A DNA stretch of 64,000 nt from Alnus glutinosa (Eukaryota; Streptophyta; Magnoliopsida; Fagales; Betulaceae). Positions 48,682-60,878 of this stretch are shown piece by piece (the stretch's first letter is position 1; the number at the start of each line of letters is the position of its first letter). The stretch is from contig NC_084888.1 in the NCBI RefSeq assembly GCF_958979055.1, positions 29,378,804 through 29,442,803 on the forward strand. The letters are read 5' to 3'. The position numbers and the translations under genes were made by a program. The notes under the pieces are model-generated. The model ran no database searches and was not told the origin of the DNA. It saw nothing but the letters and a program-made list of their open reading frames with translations.

Positions 48682-49374
48682 TGACCAACTTTTTCGTGCA
48701 AAAATTGGAAAAAGGAAGATGTGCACATTTGAAATCTAGACTTTTATGAAACTGGTATGTCTCAAATAACGAGGTCGGTTGCCGCCTTGACTTGCAACAG
48801 CTAAAGGGGCCGGTTTTTAGCTTAAATAATTGACTAAGAAATATTCCCATTCTTTACGTTTGACTGATACCAATTTAGATCTGATCGTATCGGTATCCAG
48901 GGAGGCGGGAACCAGGGGAATCTCATTGTGTCTCTGTCAGCGTCTCTGTCTAATGGGCTCTGGGGTCAGGGTGAAAGTGATCTCGTGGGATTGGGTCAAC
49001 GGTAAGACCTCTTAACTCTCTGCTCTCTTTTTTTTTTTTCTTTTTTCTTTTTTTTATTAAAAAAAAAAACACTCTTTTTAATCACAGCTGAAGAGGAAAA
49101 AAAAAATCAAAATAAAAAATTAATCTTCTTAATTAAACTGATTTGCAATAAGTTTATTGTGGTATAAAAATGTTTATGCAAACTTATTGTGATATGCAAA
49201 AATAACAAATAAAAGTTTATACTACTAATTTTTATCCAAAATCTTGGCGAATTTTATTAGACATTAGTGTGTCACATTAAATCTAATCATATAACGACGC
49301 ATGTACCCATAAGGCTCGGCCCTGAGCCACCCCCCTTAGCCATTGCATGTCACATTGAATCCAAGCTTTATCCG
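48682..49374. other. upstream region of the folate-biopterin transporter gene
   Basis: Promoter side of the minus-strand gene, followed by T/A runs near 49029-49069 and AT-rich DNA. No further gene is seen. Confidence 0.5.
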
Positions 49375-49747
49375 ATAGATGTGAAAAGTGCATACTTAAA
49401 TGGTTTCTTATAAGAAGAAATTTATTTGGAGGAACCAAAATTTTTTTTATTAATCCCCTTCATCCAAATCATGTCTACAAGCAAAAGAAAGTTCTTTATG
49501 GGTTGAAACAAGCGTCAAGAGCATGATATTAAGCTTAAAAGTATATCTCTTAAACCATAGCTTTTCAAGAGGTCATGTTGATCAAACCTTGCTCATTCGA
49601 AAAAGCAGCAAGCATTAATTGATCGCCCAAATTTATGTGGGCGATATTGTCTTTAGTGTTAGCGTGGATTCACATGCTCATGAATTTGTAGCCGAAATGA
49701 AAGAACAAACAAAAAAAATTGAAATGAGCATGATTGGGGAATTGATT
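49375..49747 (+). pseudogene. Ty1/copia reverse transcriptase fragment
   Basis: Shifting frames give DVKSAYLNGFL near 49378, GLKQASRA-like words near 49500, HSFSRGHVDQTLLIRKSS near 49560 and IAQIYVGDIVFS near 49625, where the family has YVDDI. The catalytic Asp pair is broken (GD for DD) and there are frameshifts. Confidence 0.75.
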
Positions 49748-50979
49748 TCAAGGGTAACTGGATTCAGTACCTACCTTTAGTCAAGTTTTCCTACAACAAT
49801 AATTTTTAAGCAGCTATTGGTATGACACCGTATGAAGCTTTGTATGGATGCAAGTGTAAATCGCGCCCTTGTATTAGGATGAGGTGGGTGAGCGAAAAAT
49901 ATTGAGACCTAATTTGGTGCAAGATACACAAAGGAGAAATTTGCACTCATCTGATAGAGGATGTTGATTGCTAAGCTCAAAGCCAATAGAAGAGTTATGT
50001 AGATAAGTGACATCGAGAGTTGGAATTTCTTAGGCTGGCGACCAAATATTTATGAAGGTCTCGCCAATGAAGAGTGTTGTGTAATTTGGCAATAAAGTGA
50101 AAGGTAAATCCACAATATGTCGAACCATTTGAGGTAACTAGACTTGGCTATGCGTGAACAATGTGTTACATATATCTACCATACGGAAGTACGTGCATAA
50201 CCCATTGCATGTGGACAACTACGAACATCTGCTGATCTAATAAAATCTAACCTACAAGGAAGTGTCGATTCGGGCTTTGGATTGTCAGGAGCAAGAGTTG
50301 TGGAAAAAGAAGATCTCAATCGTCACGATTTAATTGCGGAATCGTGTGATATAAGAGGTCTCGTGGGAGTTAGAGCAAGAAATGAGAAACAGATACCAAC
50401 ATTTGTTTGAGGTTTCCTCCAAGTATTTCAATAATATAATTGCCATAATTGTGGGACTGAGATAAGAGAAATATGGGATTTGGACTAAGTAAATGATGTT
50501 TCCTCTTCGGGAAACTTAGTAGATGAAGCCTATACCCCAAGACCCGGAGGGTGATTGGATAATGCCTTATGTTGAGAGGTTCGAGGAAGAATGGGGTGAC
50601 TGGGACTGGTCATAAAAGATTTTGACACGGGTTACATCCACTACACAGCAGTTGATGATGTCCCGTTTGGACAGCCACACGATGGCCCAAACGAGATGCT
50701 AGTACTCTACCCAGATGAATTGGATCTGAACTAGGACGATAAGGACTTCCAATTCCTCTTGCTTGCACAGATGGTCGAGGATGAGGAATGGGATGCATTT
50801 CATGGGGATGATGAGGTAAATCATGTGCCTGTGAACGGATGGAACAAGATTCCCCAACAATCAACTAAGCACGAATTTGAAGATCATTTAAAGGATTGAG
50901 GTGATATTTCCTTCCCTAGGTCATTTTATGCTAAGTGATACTTAAATTTCGAGGACGAAATTCTTATAAGGGGATGGCA
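49748..50979 (+). pseudogene. Ty3/gypsy chromovirus 3' end: integrase and chromodomain, plus extra frame
   Basis: Integrase words WIQYLPLVKFSYNN and GMTPYEALYGCK occur near 49755-49860. Degraded words of the C-terminal part occur near 50020. A chromodomain-like stretch (WKKKISIV, SWELEQEMRNRYQHLFEVSS) lies near 50295-50420. Between about 50523 and 50899 lies an acidic reading frame with one frameshift and one stop that I do not recognise. The end, NFEDEILIRGW (about 50947-50979), is the usual sequence just before the 3' LTR, including the polypurine tract ataagggga. Confidence 0.75.
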
Positions 50980-53642
50980 TGTAGCACCCAATGGAATAAA
51001 ACACGTGAAATAATGCTATGATGAGAATAAAATACTTCCTCAGAACACTTTAAAATGAAGCACAGGAGTGCCCAAAACAAAATGAAAAACAGAATTTAAA
51101 AAAAAAAAAAAAAGACTTAGAAAATTTTAGAACAGACTTCCATCAATAGCCGATCGAAACCTGTTTGACCAAATATAAAATGAATTCAAACAACCACGTC
51201 CAAATGGAGAATGTGTCATTCGAACGAGATTGTCACCATGTGGCATCATTAATTAGATCGCTTGATGGCAGGCAATCAATGGATCAAATTCAATCACGTG
51301 CTAAAACGACTGATTTTATGAGTGTATTTAATGTTGGAACGTCGGTGTTGTTCCAACACGTATCAACCGGAGGGAATCTTCATGTGTCCATCATTGTGCA
51401 GTGAGAAGTTGCAGAGGCAGGGCTTAGATATTTTTTATACTGATATATTACCATTCAAATGCCCTTCGATTAAAACTGTAGCACTTCAGTAAAATTCTAT
51501 AAGTAGAGCATCAGATGCTTAGAAAAGCTTACACCAACTTTCCTCATCACTCTTTAGTGTGAGTAAGGCTTAGGGAAGGTTTATAGGAGTAGCGAAGCCC
51601 TATCGAATTGAAAACTAATAGTGAAAGTTATGAGGTGCTCATTTAAGTAAAATGCGAGAGGCATGAAGTTTATGCGCTCTTTGGCTATTCGATATAGTCG
51701 TCGTAATGTCGTTATAATGCATGTTTTAGCGTCGTAGATATGTATATAGTTATAATATAGGTAACTATATTGCCAATTTGTGATAACCACGTTACTAGTT
51801 GTATATTATAATGAGTTGTGGTAGAATATGTTTTTTATAATTATTTTCGTAAAAATCAATAAAAATGGCTTGCATGCATGCACCTTTGAAATGGTAAACA
51901 TGCATATTTGTGCTACCCAAAATTTTATTACGTGGAGTATAACATATAAAAATGGAACCTTTACAAAACTAAGCTTTTGCTCATAGATTTGAAGATTAGG
52001 CTTCCAAGTTGTAAAAATATTGGATTTTTTGTTGCATATTGGGTTAGGATTGGCTTACGATATAAGTTAACGGATTAGAATGAGAAGAACCAAGTAAAAA
52101 AGGGATTTTTACGTTGGTGTGCTCGAGTCTACACGTTACCGTTTGAACACCTATCAACTGGGGCAACTCCAAAGAGCTTTGATCAATAGCTGGTAAAGAG
52201 TTAGATTTAAGAGCTTCGGTCAAAGACCATTCAGACCAATGGTACCATAGAGAGCTCAAGTCAATATTTAGTTGAAACTCGTTCGACTAGGACTATCCAG
52301 AACAAAAAGGCTAAGATTCTTATGAGGAAAGACAGATGACCATGCGGACTTAGGTAACCCTTCGGATCTTAGATAACTTAAGAAGTATGATATAGTTGTA
52401 ATGGAATGCAAACGAACGTAGAGTTGTACCACAAGTGTGTCTTTAGGAGATTAGCGCAAGTTGTAAGTATAAACTTATTTATCTTGCACTTAATGTTTTA
52501 AATGTACGAACTGTATATGATTTTAATAATGATTATGGGTCTTATGCATTTTAACACAATTATGAATTATATTGACATGATGTATTACATGTGTTAAATT
52601 GAAAGAATGTTTGAAAGAAAATGGTTTACAAAAAAGGTTTGAGGTTTGGAAGGAAAACGTGGTTTGTGAAAAGTATGCTTTCGTGATAAAAGTATGTGAA
52701 TTCGAAAATGTATGCATGTGAAATCAGAACTGAGCGGTTAAATGGAGTTATACACTTAGCACCTCAATGCTGGTAGATGGGTAAAACACTAGCAATCCGG
52801 CAGTTAAGTGGGATATTACACTTTGCAAACTTTGGCGATTAAATAAAAGTATACATTTAGCTTATGAGATATGCGATAAGTGATATGAGAACATAAGATA
52901 ATGTGATAAGTGAACATGTTTATATATTATTATGTGGAATAAGCACGTGATATAAAATGTAGTGGTTTATGTTTGAAATGATGTTGTTATCTTATCATAC
53001 TATAAACTGTTTTACGGCTCCATATTATGGGATGTGTGATTATTTACATATTAAATAAAATGCGAAAGAAAATAGTGGTTTTATTATTAATGTTATTATG
53101 TAAACGCAAACTTCTAGGCTTGGTTTGCAAATAGCTATGACTTTAGAAACGAACCCTTTTGTGAAAAACCATACTTTACAATAGATCTTTAGTAAACTCA
53201 AGTTAGAAAAATTTTAAAGGAAAAAAGTGGTTCACATTATACACGTAATGGTCAAAATGATTATACTTGCTGAACTGTGGACTCACACATCCACCTATTA
53301 ATTTGTGAGAATTTTAAATATGTTGCCACGGAGGCAATTAACGTGGAACTGTACGCATGTTTGAACTTTTATCCATGAAGGTAGCAGGACGCCTTCCCTT
53401 TTGATGGGTTGACTTTCTACAAGTTAGTTGAAGTATTTTTATAAGTTAAGTTTATAAAGTTACATTTTTAATAGAAGCTCTGGTATATTGTGATTTGAGG
53501 TGAATTTTGAGTTTCACAAGGAAAAGAAAAAAATGTATAAACTTAGTAATTTTTTGTTGTGTAAATTTTATTATGTAATAGCGTCATGTGAGAATTCAGA
53601 TAATTTCACTTACGATTTATTATAAAAAGCCAGGACATTATA
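50980..53642 (+). repeat. 3' LTR of the gypsy chromovirus (about 2.66 kb)
   Basis: It starts TGTAGCACCCAATGG directly after the polypurine tract. The likely end is gccaggacattata at 53642, similar to the usual ...GGGGCGTTACA of long chromovirus (Tekay/Del-like) LTRs. No 5' LTR is present. The short frames inside are not genes. Confidence 0.65.
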
Positions 53643-54099
53643 AAATGGGTTGTAGTGGTAAATTGTTCTGGGTGGTGGAATTCAAACAAATTTTGGTATT
53701 TTAGTGATGATAAGAGAAAAGAAAGAGAATAAATTTTGGGGAGTAATGATTTTCAAAAAAGGGGAAGAAGACTTTATAGGTGGAATATCAGGGTGACAGC
53801 TTTAATGATGATGGTTAAGGCCTAAGAGATTGAGTTAAGTGAGCGAGTCAATTAGTTGGGAATATTAGCTTGTATGACACATGGTTTATCTGTACGATAA
53901 AATTTAATTGATGTGGCATAATGTGCATCATGAATGGGAGAAAACGAGAGTAATCTCAACGGGAGGTGAACAACTCCCTAAATGTAATATATCCATCGAC
54001 ATATATTTTAGTTTATTTTTTTCCTCTTCTAGATTTTCATTTATTTTTCAATATTTCCAATATTTATCATACTTTAACGAATAATTCATTTATCTTTTA

Positions 54100-54132
<33 letters not shown>
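53643..54132. other. intergenic, AT-rich
   Basis: No gene is seen. An AT microsatellite (about 54101-54132) abuts the next MITE. Confidence 0.6.
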
Positions 54133-54136
<4 letters not shown>

Positions 54137-54564
54137 TTCTTACCGTTTAAAAAGTTGACATAATTTGTTAATGAATATGTTACATCACACCAATCATAGT
54201 CTAACACATGTCACTTACAATAAACATACAAAAATATTAAAAACCAAACATAAAATATATATTAAAAAAAAAAAGACAAAGGGGCAGAAAGCGGTCAGGC
54301 CATCCCCTCTGAACATATCTGGAGGTGGCAGAATCACCATCATTGCCAATAGGAATGGTTTGGCAACCTCTCAAAAAACTTTTTTTGGGCCAATTGGGGG
54401 TGGCCCAACCACCCCCTGTCCCTGAGTTTTGTTTTTAATATTTTATTTAATATTTGATTTTTTAAAAAAATTAAATTAAATTTTAAATGACACGTGTCAC
54501 ATAATAATTGGTGTTGATGTGACCATTAATAGATTTTGTCAACTTTTTTAACGGTAAGAACCAA
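54133..54564. mobile_element. MITE with about 90-bp terminal inverted repeats (432 bp)
   Basis: The left end TTGGTTCTTACCGTTTAAAA matches the reverse complement of the right end, TTGGTTCTTACCGTTAAAAA. The match continues through gttgaca, the acatcacaccaat region and acatgtcac for about 90 bases with scattered differences. The centre contains a GC-rich block (gggggtggcccaaccaccccc). The left flank is an AT microsatellite, so no target duplication can be defined. Confidence 0.85.
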
Positions 54565-54565
54565 G

Positions 54566-54765
54566 GAATAAGATTCTTTCTATTTCAAATGAAATTGATA
54601 CTATTCATTATATGGTCAGGATTTAAAATTGATGCATCTAGTGATGTACATTATTTCACATTATTTAAATTTTTAAAAGACGTGTCAACATTGACTTCAT
54701 ATATACCATTAAATGCATGAACTTCAAATCCTGACTTTTCATTTGAATGGAGAGAATCCTATTCT
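54566..54765. mobile_element. second MITE abutting the first (about 200 bp)
   Basis: The left end GAATAAGATTCTTTCTATTT pairs with the reverse-complemented right end, GAATAGGATTCTCTCCATTC. The match continues through caaatgaaa and gtcaggattt to atgcat, about 60-70 bases each side. A different TIR family from 54133-54564, only one base away. Confidence 0.75.
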
Positions 54766-55479
54766 AAGGAAGCAATTGTTATTTTTGCTTATCCTACCAA
54801 GTGATTAATTACTTTTTAAAACTCATTGAGTTATTTATCATAACTTCAAATCATATAGACAAAAAAAAAAAAAAGAAAAAAAAAAAAGAAGAAGGCATAT
54901 ATTTATCCCCATAAATAATACAAAATAACATTTCTAATGTAAGATACGGTGAAATATCTCGTATAGATTTGAAGGCATGATTTTTAAGGAAAGATTTTCT
55001 CTACTTTGTTAAAAAAAAAGAAAAGGGAAATTGTCTCATAATCATTAAAAAAAAAAAAAAATTGTCTTCTACCTCCCTTTTTTTTAGCCTTGTGAGATAA
55101 AAACAGTTTCTAATTTTGACAATTAAACATAAAAGTTTTTTTTTTTTTTTTTTTTAAAAAGAAAAAAAAAAACAAAGAGGCATTCTGTCAAGTTTTTTTA
55201 TGGTTAAAGTGTCGCCTTACATGTTCTTCAAATAGACCAATAACATCGCGTCCCGTGTATCAAAAACTATGTCATCATGCCACGTACGCTCATAAATAAA
55301 AATAAAATGAAAAAGCACAAAAAAAAAAAAAAAATCTGAAAAAAAGGTGGAGACTTAACTCAGCCTATGATCGAACTGCTTCTAATCATCTGATCTCGAT
55401 CGGCTTGCTTGTTCTTGTTTTAGTTTATTTAAAAATCGTTTTAAAAGTAATATATTGATTTATATGCTCGTAATCCTCC
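54766..55479. other. intergenic, homopolymer-rich
   Basis: Many long A and T runs. No gene is seen. Confidence 0.6.
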
Positions 55480-56000
55480 CATGCACCCGCATTTGCTGCT
55501 CGCACCGGCGCGTCCCCGACCATCCTCAAGTCACGCGCCGCCGCGACCCCGACGGCCGAATGCTCCTCATAATTCTCGAGAGCAGCGAAGATTTGGGCGG
55601 CGCCGTCCTCTGCATTGCTCGGGCCCTCCCTCGCCACCAAGCACTCCGATGTTGCTCCCGGCCAGCACCATTGTCACGGAGCTCGAGCTTGACTAATTAG
55701 CTCGACTCGATGTCGAACCAAGCTTGGAGGGTCACTGCTCGATTGCAGCCCTGTATAAAAAAAACAAACGAAATGAAGTAAAATGGCCGCAAGAGAGATC
55801 GAATCGGGTCAAATTTCTCGATTGTTCTGCGAGGTTTCGCCGGAAACCGTGGACGGAGAGGCTGCAGAGGGCGGCTCGATCAGAATCAGCCGAAGTAAGC
55901 TTCTTTAGTTGTAAACTAACCGACAATGGGATTGTTCCGGCGAGATTTCCTGGCGGTCCCCGGCAATGACGATTCTTGAGCGGCTGGTAGGTTTCTAGGG
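55480..56000. other. GC-rich block upstream of the MYB-related gene
   Basis: CpG-rich sequence (ccggcgcgtccccgacc, gtcacgcgccgccgcgacc) in an otherwise AT-rich region, ending about 360 bases before the MYB start. tgtataaaaaaaac near 55751 is TATA-like. A 42-codon frame from an ATG at 55783 (MAAREIESGQISRLFC...) ends near a gtaagc donor-like site at 55895. It could be promoter plus 5' UTR, an upstream exon or uORF, or an unrelated gene relic. I recognise no domain on either strand. Confidence 0.4.
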
Positions 56001-56362
56001 CCGTGTAAGTTGAGTATGATTCAGGGTTTAGTTAGGGTTCTTGAGTATTAGGGTTTTATTAATCTTTCTATACATAGAACGTAATATTGGATTGGCTAGA
56101 GTATTATTTTGTTTCTTTTTGTGTGCGAAAAAATAATATATAAAAATAAATATATATGGGCAATATAACGAAGGAAAACAGAAATCCTAGATAACCAAGG
56201 AAACCAAAATCTATATATATATATACATATAATGTATTGTCTCAAAGAAACGTCCTTGCGTTGTAATAAGGAGAGTTTCTTGGGCCTCAAGGCTTCTAGG
56301 TTGTCCGCATTGTCTTGTTCACTCCTCTGTTCTATTTTAGGCGTGAACAATTAAGATAGACA

Positions 56363-58419
56363 ATGGGGACAAAATTTGTTGTGGGGAACTGTTCACGTCG
56401 TGGCCACAACGGGGACAACTCTAGGACGACCTGCAACAACGTTGTCGGAGACGACAATAATGGTGGCTGCGTGAAGCTCTTTGGTGTGTATTTGGAAGGC
56501 AAAAGGGATGGTAATTCCATGAAGAAGAGCCTTAGCGCTGGAAATATTGGCTCAAAAGACGTCGACAACAATGGCAGGGGAGTTGATGGGTGTCTCTCCG
56601 ATGGTCCTACTCGACGTAAGACTAAGACTGCTCTTCACAGAAAAGGTATGTATTTATATATATATATTATTAGTGTTTTTATTATCTTTATTTGTATTTT
56701 TATTTCCGTCTGTATATAACTAGGATGATTTTCATTAAAAACTTGTCTATATGGGATTTTACAATTTGTACTAGTTTCAGTTTTAATTTCCGAGTGAATT
56801 GTTATTGATGACTTTTATATCCATTGATTGTGTGTGCATCACAGTTTTTCTTTTTATTTGGATTTGTTAGGTTTATTGATCTAAAGGTAAAATATATCTA
56901 TGATATTAATTGTTTGGTTTAATGCTCTTGCCTCAGTACCATGTTTGGTCCCAAAAACATATTTGAAGTCTGGGAAAATTTCTTTTCCGAAGGAAAATAC
57001 TGTATCAATTTTGTCCTTGATAAATATCCTTTCATCTTTCTTCAGGGGGGCCATGGACAGAGGAAGAGCACAGAATGTTTCTAGCTGGTCTGGCGAAGCT
57101 TGGGAAGGGTGATTGGAAACGAATTTCAGAGAAGTTTGTGGCCACCAGGACGCCTACCCAGGTTGCTAGTCATGCACAAAAATATTTTCTGAGACAGGCT
57201 GCAGATGAGAAAAAGAAACGCAGACCAAGCCTGTTTGATCTGTCTCTTCAAGAAGCTGTAATTTCTCTCTCTGTTTGCCATACATATGCCCATGAAAAAT
57301 GTTGTGTTTTATTTCATGTCTGTGACAATTAAGAATCGTGGACGCTTTCACAGGAACTAGATTCTAAAGATTCCCTGATCATTTCACCTACAAAAGTAAC
57401 TTTTGCTGAAACATCATCAGAGGTAAGTCCATCCATCCCCCAGTTTATTCCATTAATATTGTGTAAAACATATGTTAGAATACACTTGTAAATAGCTTTT
57501 CACTCATACTGCTGGCTAGTATCTCTCAAGCTTTGGCTTTGGTGTACGTTACTGAAAACCCAGCAGAGGTACAGTGTATGGATAAGGGAGCATACTTTAT
57601 CTAAATAGATGGAATTTCTTTGGTCCTAATGGCTTCCTTTAACGTTATAGGCTACTACCCCAGATCAGAATGTGAACCAATTCCCAGTTTATGGTGCTCC
57701 AGATTACTGTGGGATTCCATACATGGTAAGAATCAATTGATTTTTAATTTGCCACTTTCTTATTTGCTGAATTCATATTTGAGTCAGATTTAAAGAATGA
57801 TTGAAACTGATTTTCCCAGCCTAGTGAGTTTTCTTGTCTGTACTTGGCTAATTGGATAATTATATTAACTATTAAAAGCTAAAGAATATTCTGGTAAACT
57901 CTGTAGATTCAATTTGTCAATGCATTGAAACTTGTCAGGAATACAATCGTTTGCACATAATTTGATGTCTTGAAGTGTAATCTGGTTAACTCTGTAGATT
58001 GTGGGTGAAAATCTTATTCATACTGTGGTAATCTTAGGGATCTTCTCTGCTGTATTGCATTAGGATTAATGTCATCCAGTTGTAAATTTTGGGACCTTTC
58101 TATATACTCCAGAGGCTGGTGGTATATACTATGTGCACTCTTGATACATTGATGTTGCATGAAAACTCTGTTCTCTTAATTTCCACAAGTAGTTATGATG
58201 ATGTTTCCGATGTCTTCGCAGTTGCCGGGCAATTTACCGTTCATTCCGGAGATTAAATTTTCCAGCCAGAGTGATGTTTATCTGCCTGGAAGCCAGCGGA
58301 AGTTTGCAACTTGTGCTCCTATTATTATCCATCCATCCCGTATTCCTTTTCCACCGTCTTTAGCCCTCAGTCTGGCTCATTCAGGCTGTGGTAATGCATC
58401 AATTCACGAGATCCTATAG
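56363..58419 (+). CDS. MYB-related transcription factor, SHAQKYF class (278 aa, 5 exons)
   Basis: Exons are 56363-56645, 57046-57257, 57354-57422, 57651-57725 and 58222-58419 (837 nt, phases consistent). The N-terminus has a degenerate CCHC-like knuckle, [15 protein letters not shown] (residues 10-24). The family form is CSHCGxxGHNSRTC, so the second Cys and the His look lost. The KLFGV motif (38-42), a repression motif in related factors, follows. The single MYB repeat starts [12 protein letters not shown] (96-107), with [11 protein letters not shown] and ending [13 protein letters not shown] (130-142), which in this class binds I-box/TATCCA-type elements. LFDLSL after the repeat and LALSLA near the C-terminus are EAR-like LxLxL repression motifs. 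It resembles MYBS/KUA1-like regulators of sugar, hormone and growth responses. The exact target is unknown. Confidence 0.9.
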
Positions 58420-58565
58420 AGTTTTAAATTTGGACAGCATCAGAGATCTCCCGAGATCATGTCAGACACCTGGAGTCCTTAGAGATGAAGAAAAATTTCA
58501 CCAGTTGCAGCTCATTTTTGGATTTTGATTATCGGCCAAAGGCTAGAATTAGGGCATATATTAAG

Positions 58566-60091
58566 AGTTCATTTTGTTTGTTTCCTTTTACACAATCAAT
58601 ATACCTATGCCAAAAAACGTCGTGTTTTTTTGCTTTTGACGATGACATGACATAAATGTGAAAATAATTTTGAGTATTTTACGAGTATATTGTATTTTGA
58701 GTTATTTTCTTAATGCTTTTGTTCTTTTGTTAAAATCCCTAAAAAATGTTACCAAACGAGCCATTTGATGTTTGGTTTGTACCGAAAATGTTAAATTATT
58801 TTTCTTTCAATAAACATTGCCTAGAAAGTTGAGGTATACCCCAATAGGATTCAGCATGCTTCCAAACCATAAAACTATCCAACAATGACAATCACTTTTG
58901 AGTATTTTTCATTTTGTAACATAAAATGCTTATTTGGGGATAATATAAGATACCATGCTAAGATACATACACAAAACGATACATTTGGGGATAGGTACAA
59001 CATGCCAAGTGGACTTAACAAACATGTTTGAAATTTGGGGCTCAACTCATGTATCAACATCTACGGATGCATCACACATAAAAGTGAGTCCACAAAATTT
59101 ACGTGTGGTTATACATGTAGAAATTCAATAATTTTGCTTTAATAGAGATGGTAAAACTTTAGTTAGCCCCTCCGAAGTGTCAAGGTCATTACAATGTTAT
59201 TCATGAATGATCAAAAGTTGCGATGTCGGTAATTCATGTTTTACTAGTTCCTTTTAGTTTCACCTTTACAGTAAGGATTTAGTGATAAATCAAAAGGCAA
59301 ACAGGTGAAATGTCTCTTAGACTCCTATCAAATTTATAAAAATACAAATTTACCTTTAATTTTTTTTTAAAAAAAAAAAAACAGAAAAAGTAAAACAGAG
59401 AAGGAAAAGAGAAAGTAAAAAAACTTGGGCAGACCCAAGGCTGGCTGCGGGTCATCAGTTGGATTTTTAATTTTTTTTTTTATTTTTTATAAAAGTTATA
59501 ATAATAATAACAACAACAATGATATTTTGGGCATTTTGGCATCCTCTATTAGGATTCAACAAAAAAATCATATCAGATGGGTGAAATTAAAATGGGATAC
59601 CGACATTACAACTTTTTTAATAATTCGAGGTTAACATTACAAAGACCATGTCACTTCTGAATAGGGCTGGCAAAACGGTTTGGCATGTCGGGTTCGGGTC
59701 AACTTGCTTGACCCGCCACCCATTAAGAGTCAACTTTAACACGACATGTTTAGCTAAACGTGTCAGATCCCATGACCCTTACATGACCCCTTTAGCTAAA
59801 AGGGTCAGACCCCTTGACCCTAACACAACCTATTTAAGTAACATGTTGACATGACACGACCCGTTTGATCCGTTATTTGATAAATTCAAAAACAAAATCA
59901 CAATTTTTTTTTTTAAAAAGAGAGAGAGAGAGAGAGAAGAAGAAGAAGAAGAAGAAGAAGAAAGAAGATGGGAGAGCTTTGTAGCTTTAAAAGCTTCAAA
60001 AAAAAAAAAAAAAAAAAAAAAAAGTTCGTTTCTTTTGTGATCGTTTCAAAGAAAGCTAAAGTGAAGGTTACTTTTGTTATGGATCCACACT
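58566..60091 (+). repeat. tandem duplication unit 1
   Basis: It starts with tttccttttacacaatcaat in the 3' flank of the MYB gene and ends with gttatggatccacacttg. The first kb recurs at 60092-60870 and the last part (about 59740-60091) at 62043-62345. The part from 59662 starts TAGGGCTGGCAAAACGG, like a hAT terminus. It also contains GA and GAA microsatellites and an A-run. Confidence 0.82.
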
Positions 60092-60878
60092 TGTTTCCTT
60101 TTACACAATCAATATACCTATGCCAAAAAATGGCATGTTTTTTGCTTTTTGACGGTAATATGACATAAATGTAAAAATAATTTCGAGTATTTTGCGAGTG
60201 TATTGTGTTTAGAGTTGTTTTCTTAATACTTTTGTTTTTTTGTTAAAATACAAAAAGCTACCCTAAAAAACGTTACCAAACGAGCCCTTTGATGTACGTT
60301 TGGTTCGTACCAAAAACGATACATACACAAAACGAAGCATTTGATGATAGGTACAACATGCCAAGCGGACATAACAAACATGCATCACACATAAATCCAC
60401 AAAATGTGTGGTTCTACATGTAGAAATTCAATAATTTCGCTTTAATAGAGATGGTAAAACTTCAGTTAGCCCATATGAAGTGTCATGATCATTACAATGT
60501 TATTCGTGAATGATCACAAGTTGCGATGTCAGTAATTCATGTTTTAGTTCCTTTTAGTTTCATCTCTATTATAAGGATTTAGTGTTAAATCGAAAGGCAA
60601 ACATGTGAAATGTGTCTTAAACTCCTGTCAAATTTATAAAAATACAAATTTACTCTAAATTTAAAAAAAAAAACCAAAAAAAAAAAAAAGAAAAGGTAAA
60701 ATAGAAAATGAAAAAAGAACATAAAAAAAAACTTGGACAGACCCACGGTTGGCCGAAGATCAGTAGTTGGATTTTTACTTTATTTTTTATTTTTATTTTT
60801 ATTTTTATAATAATAATAAGGATATTTTGGGCATCTTAACATCCTCTGTTAGGATTCAATAAAAAAATCCTATCAAAA

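Noticed and set aside
50610..50864. 84-codon minus-strand frame in the gypsy remnant
   Set aside because: It is antisense to a better candidate on the pol strand and is His/Pro-rich, as expected from the complement of an acidic frame.
55425..55700. Overlapping frames of 71-81 codons on both strands in the GC-rich block
   Set aside because: High GC lowers stop-codon frequency, and none shows a domain. The block is reported as unassigned instead.
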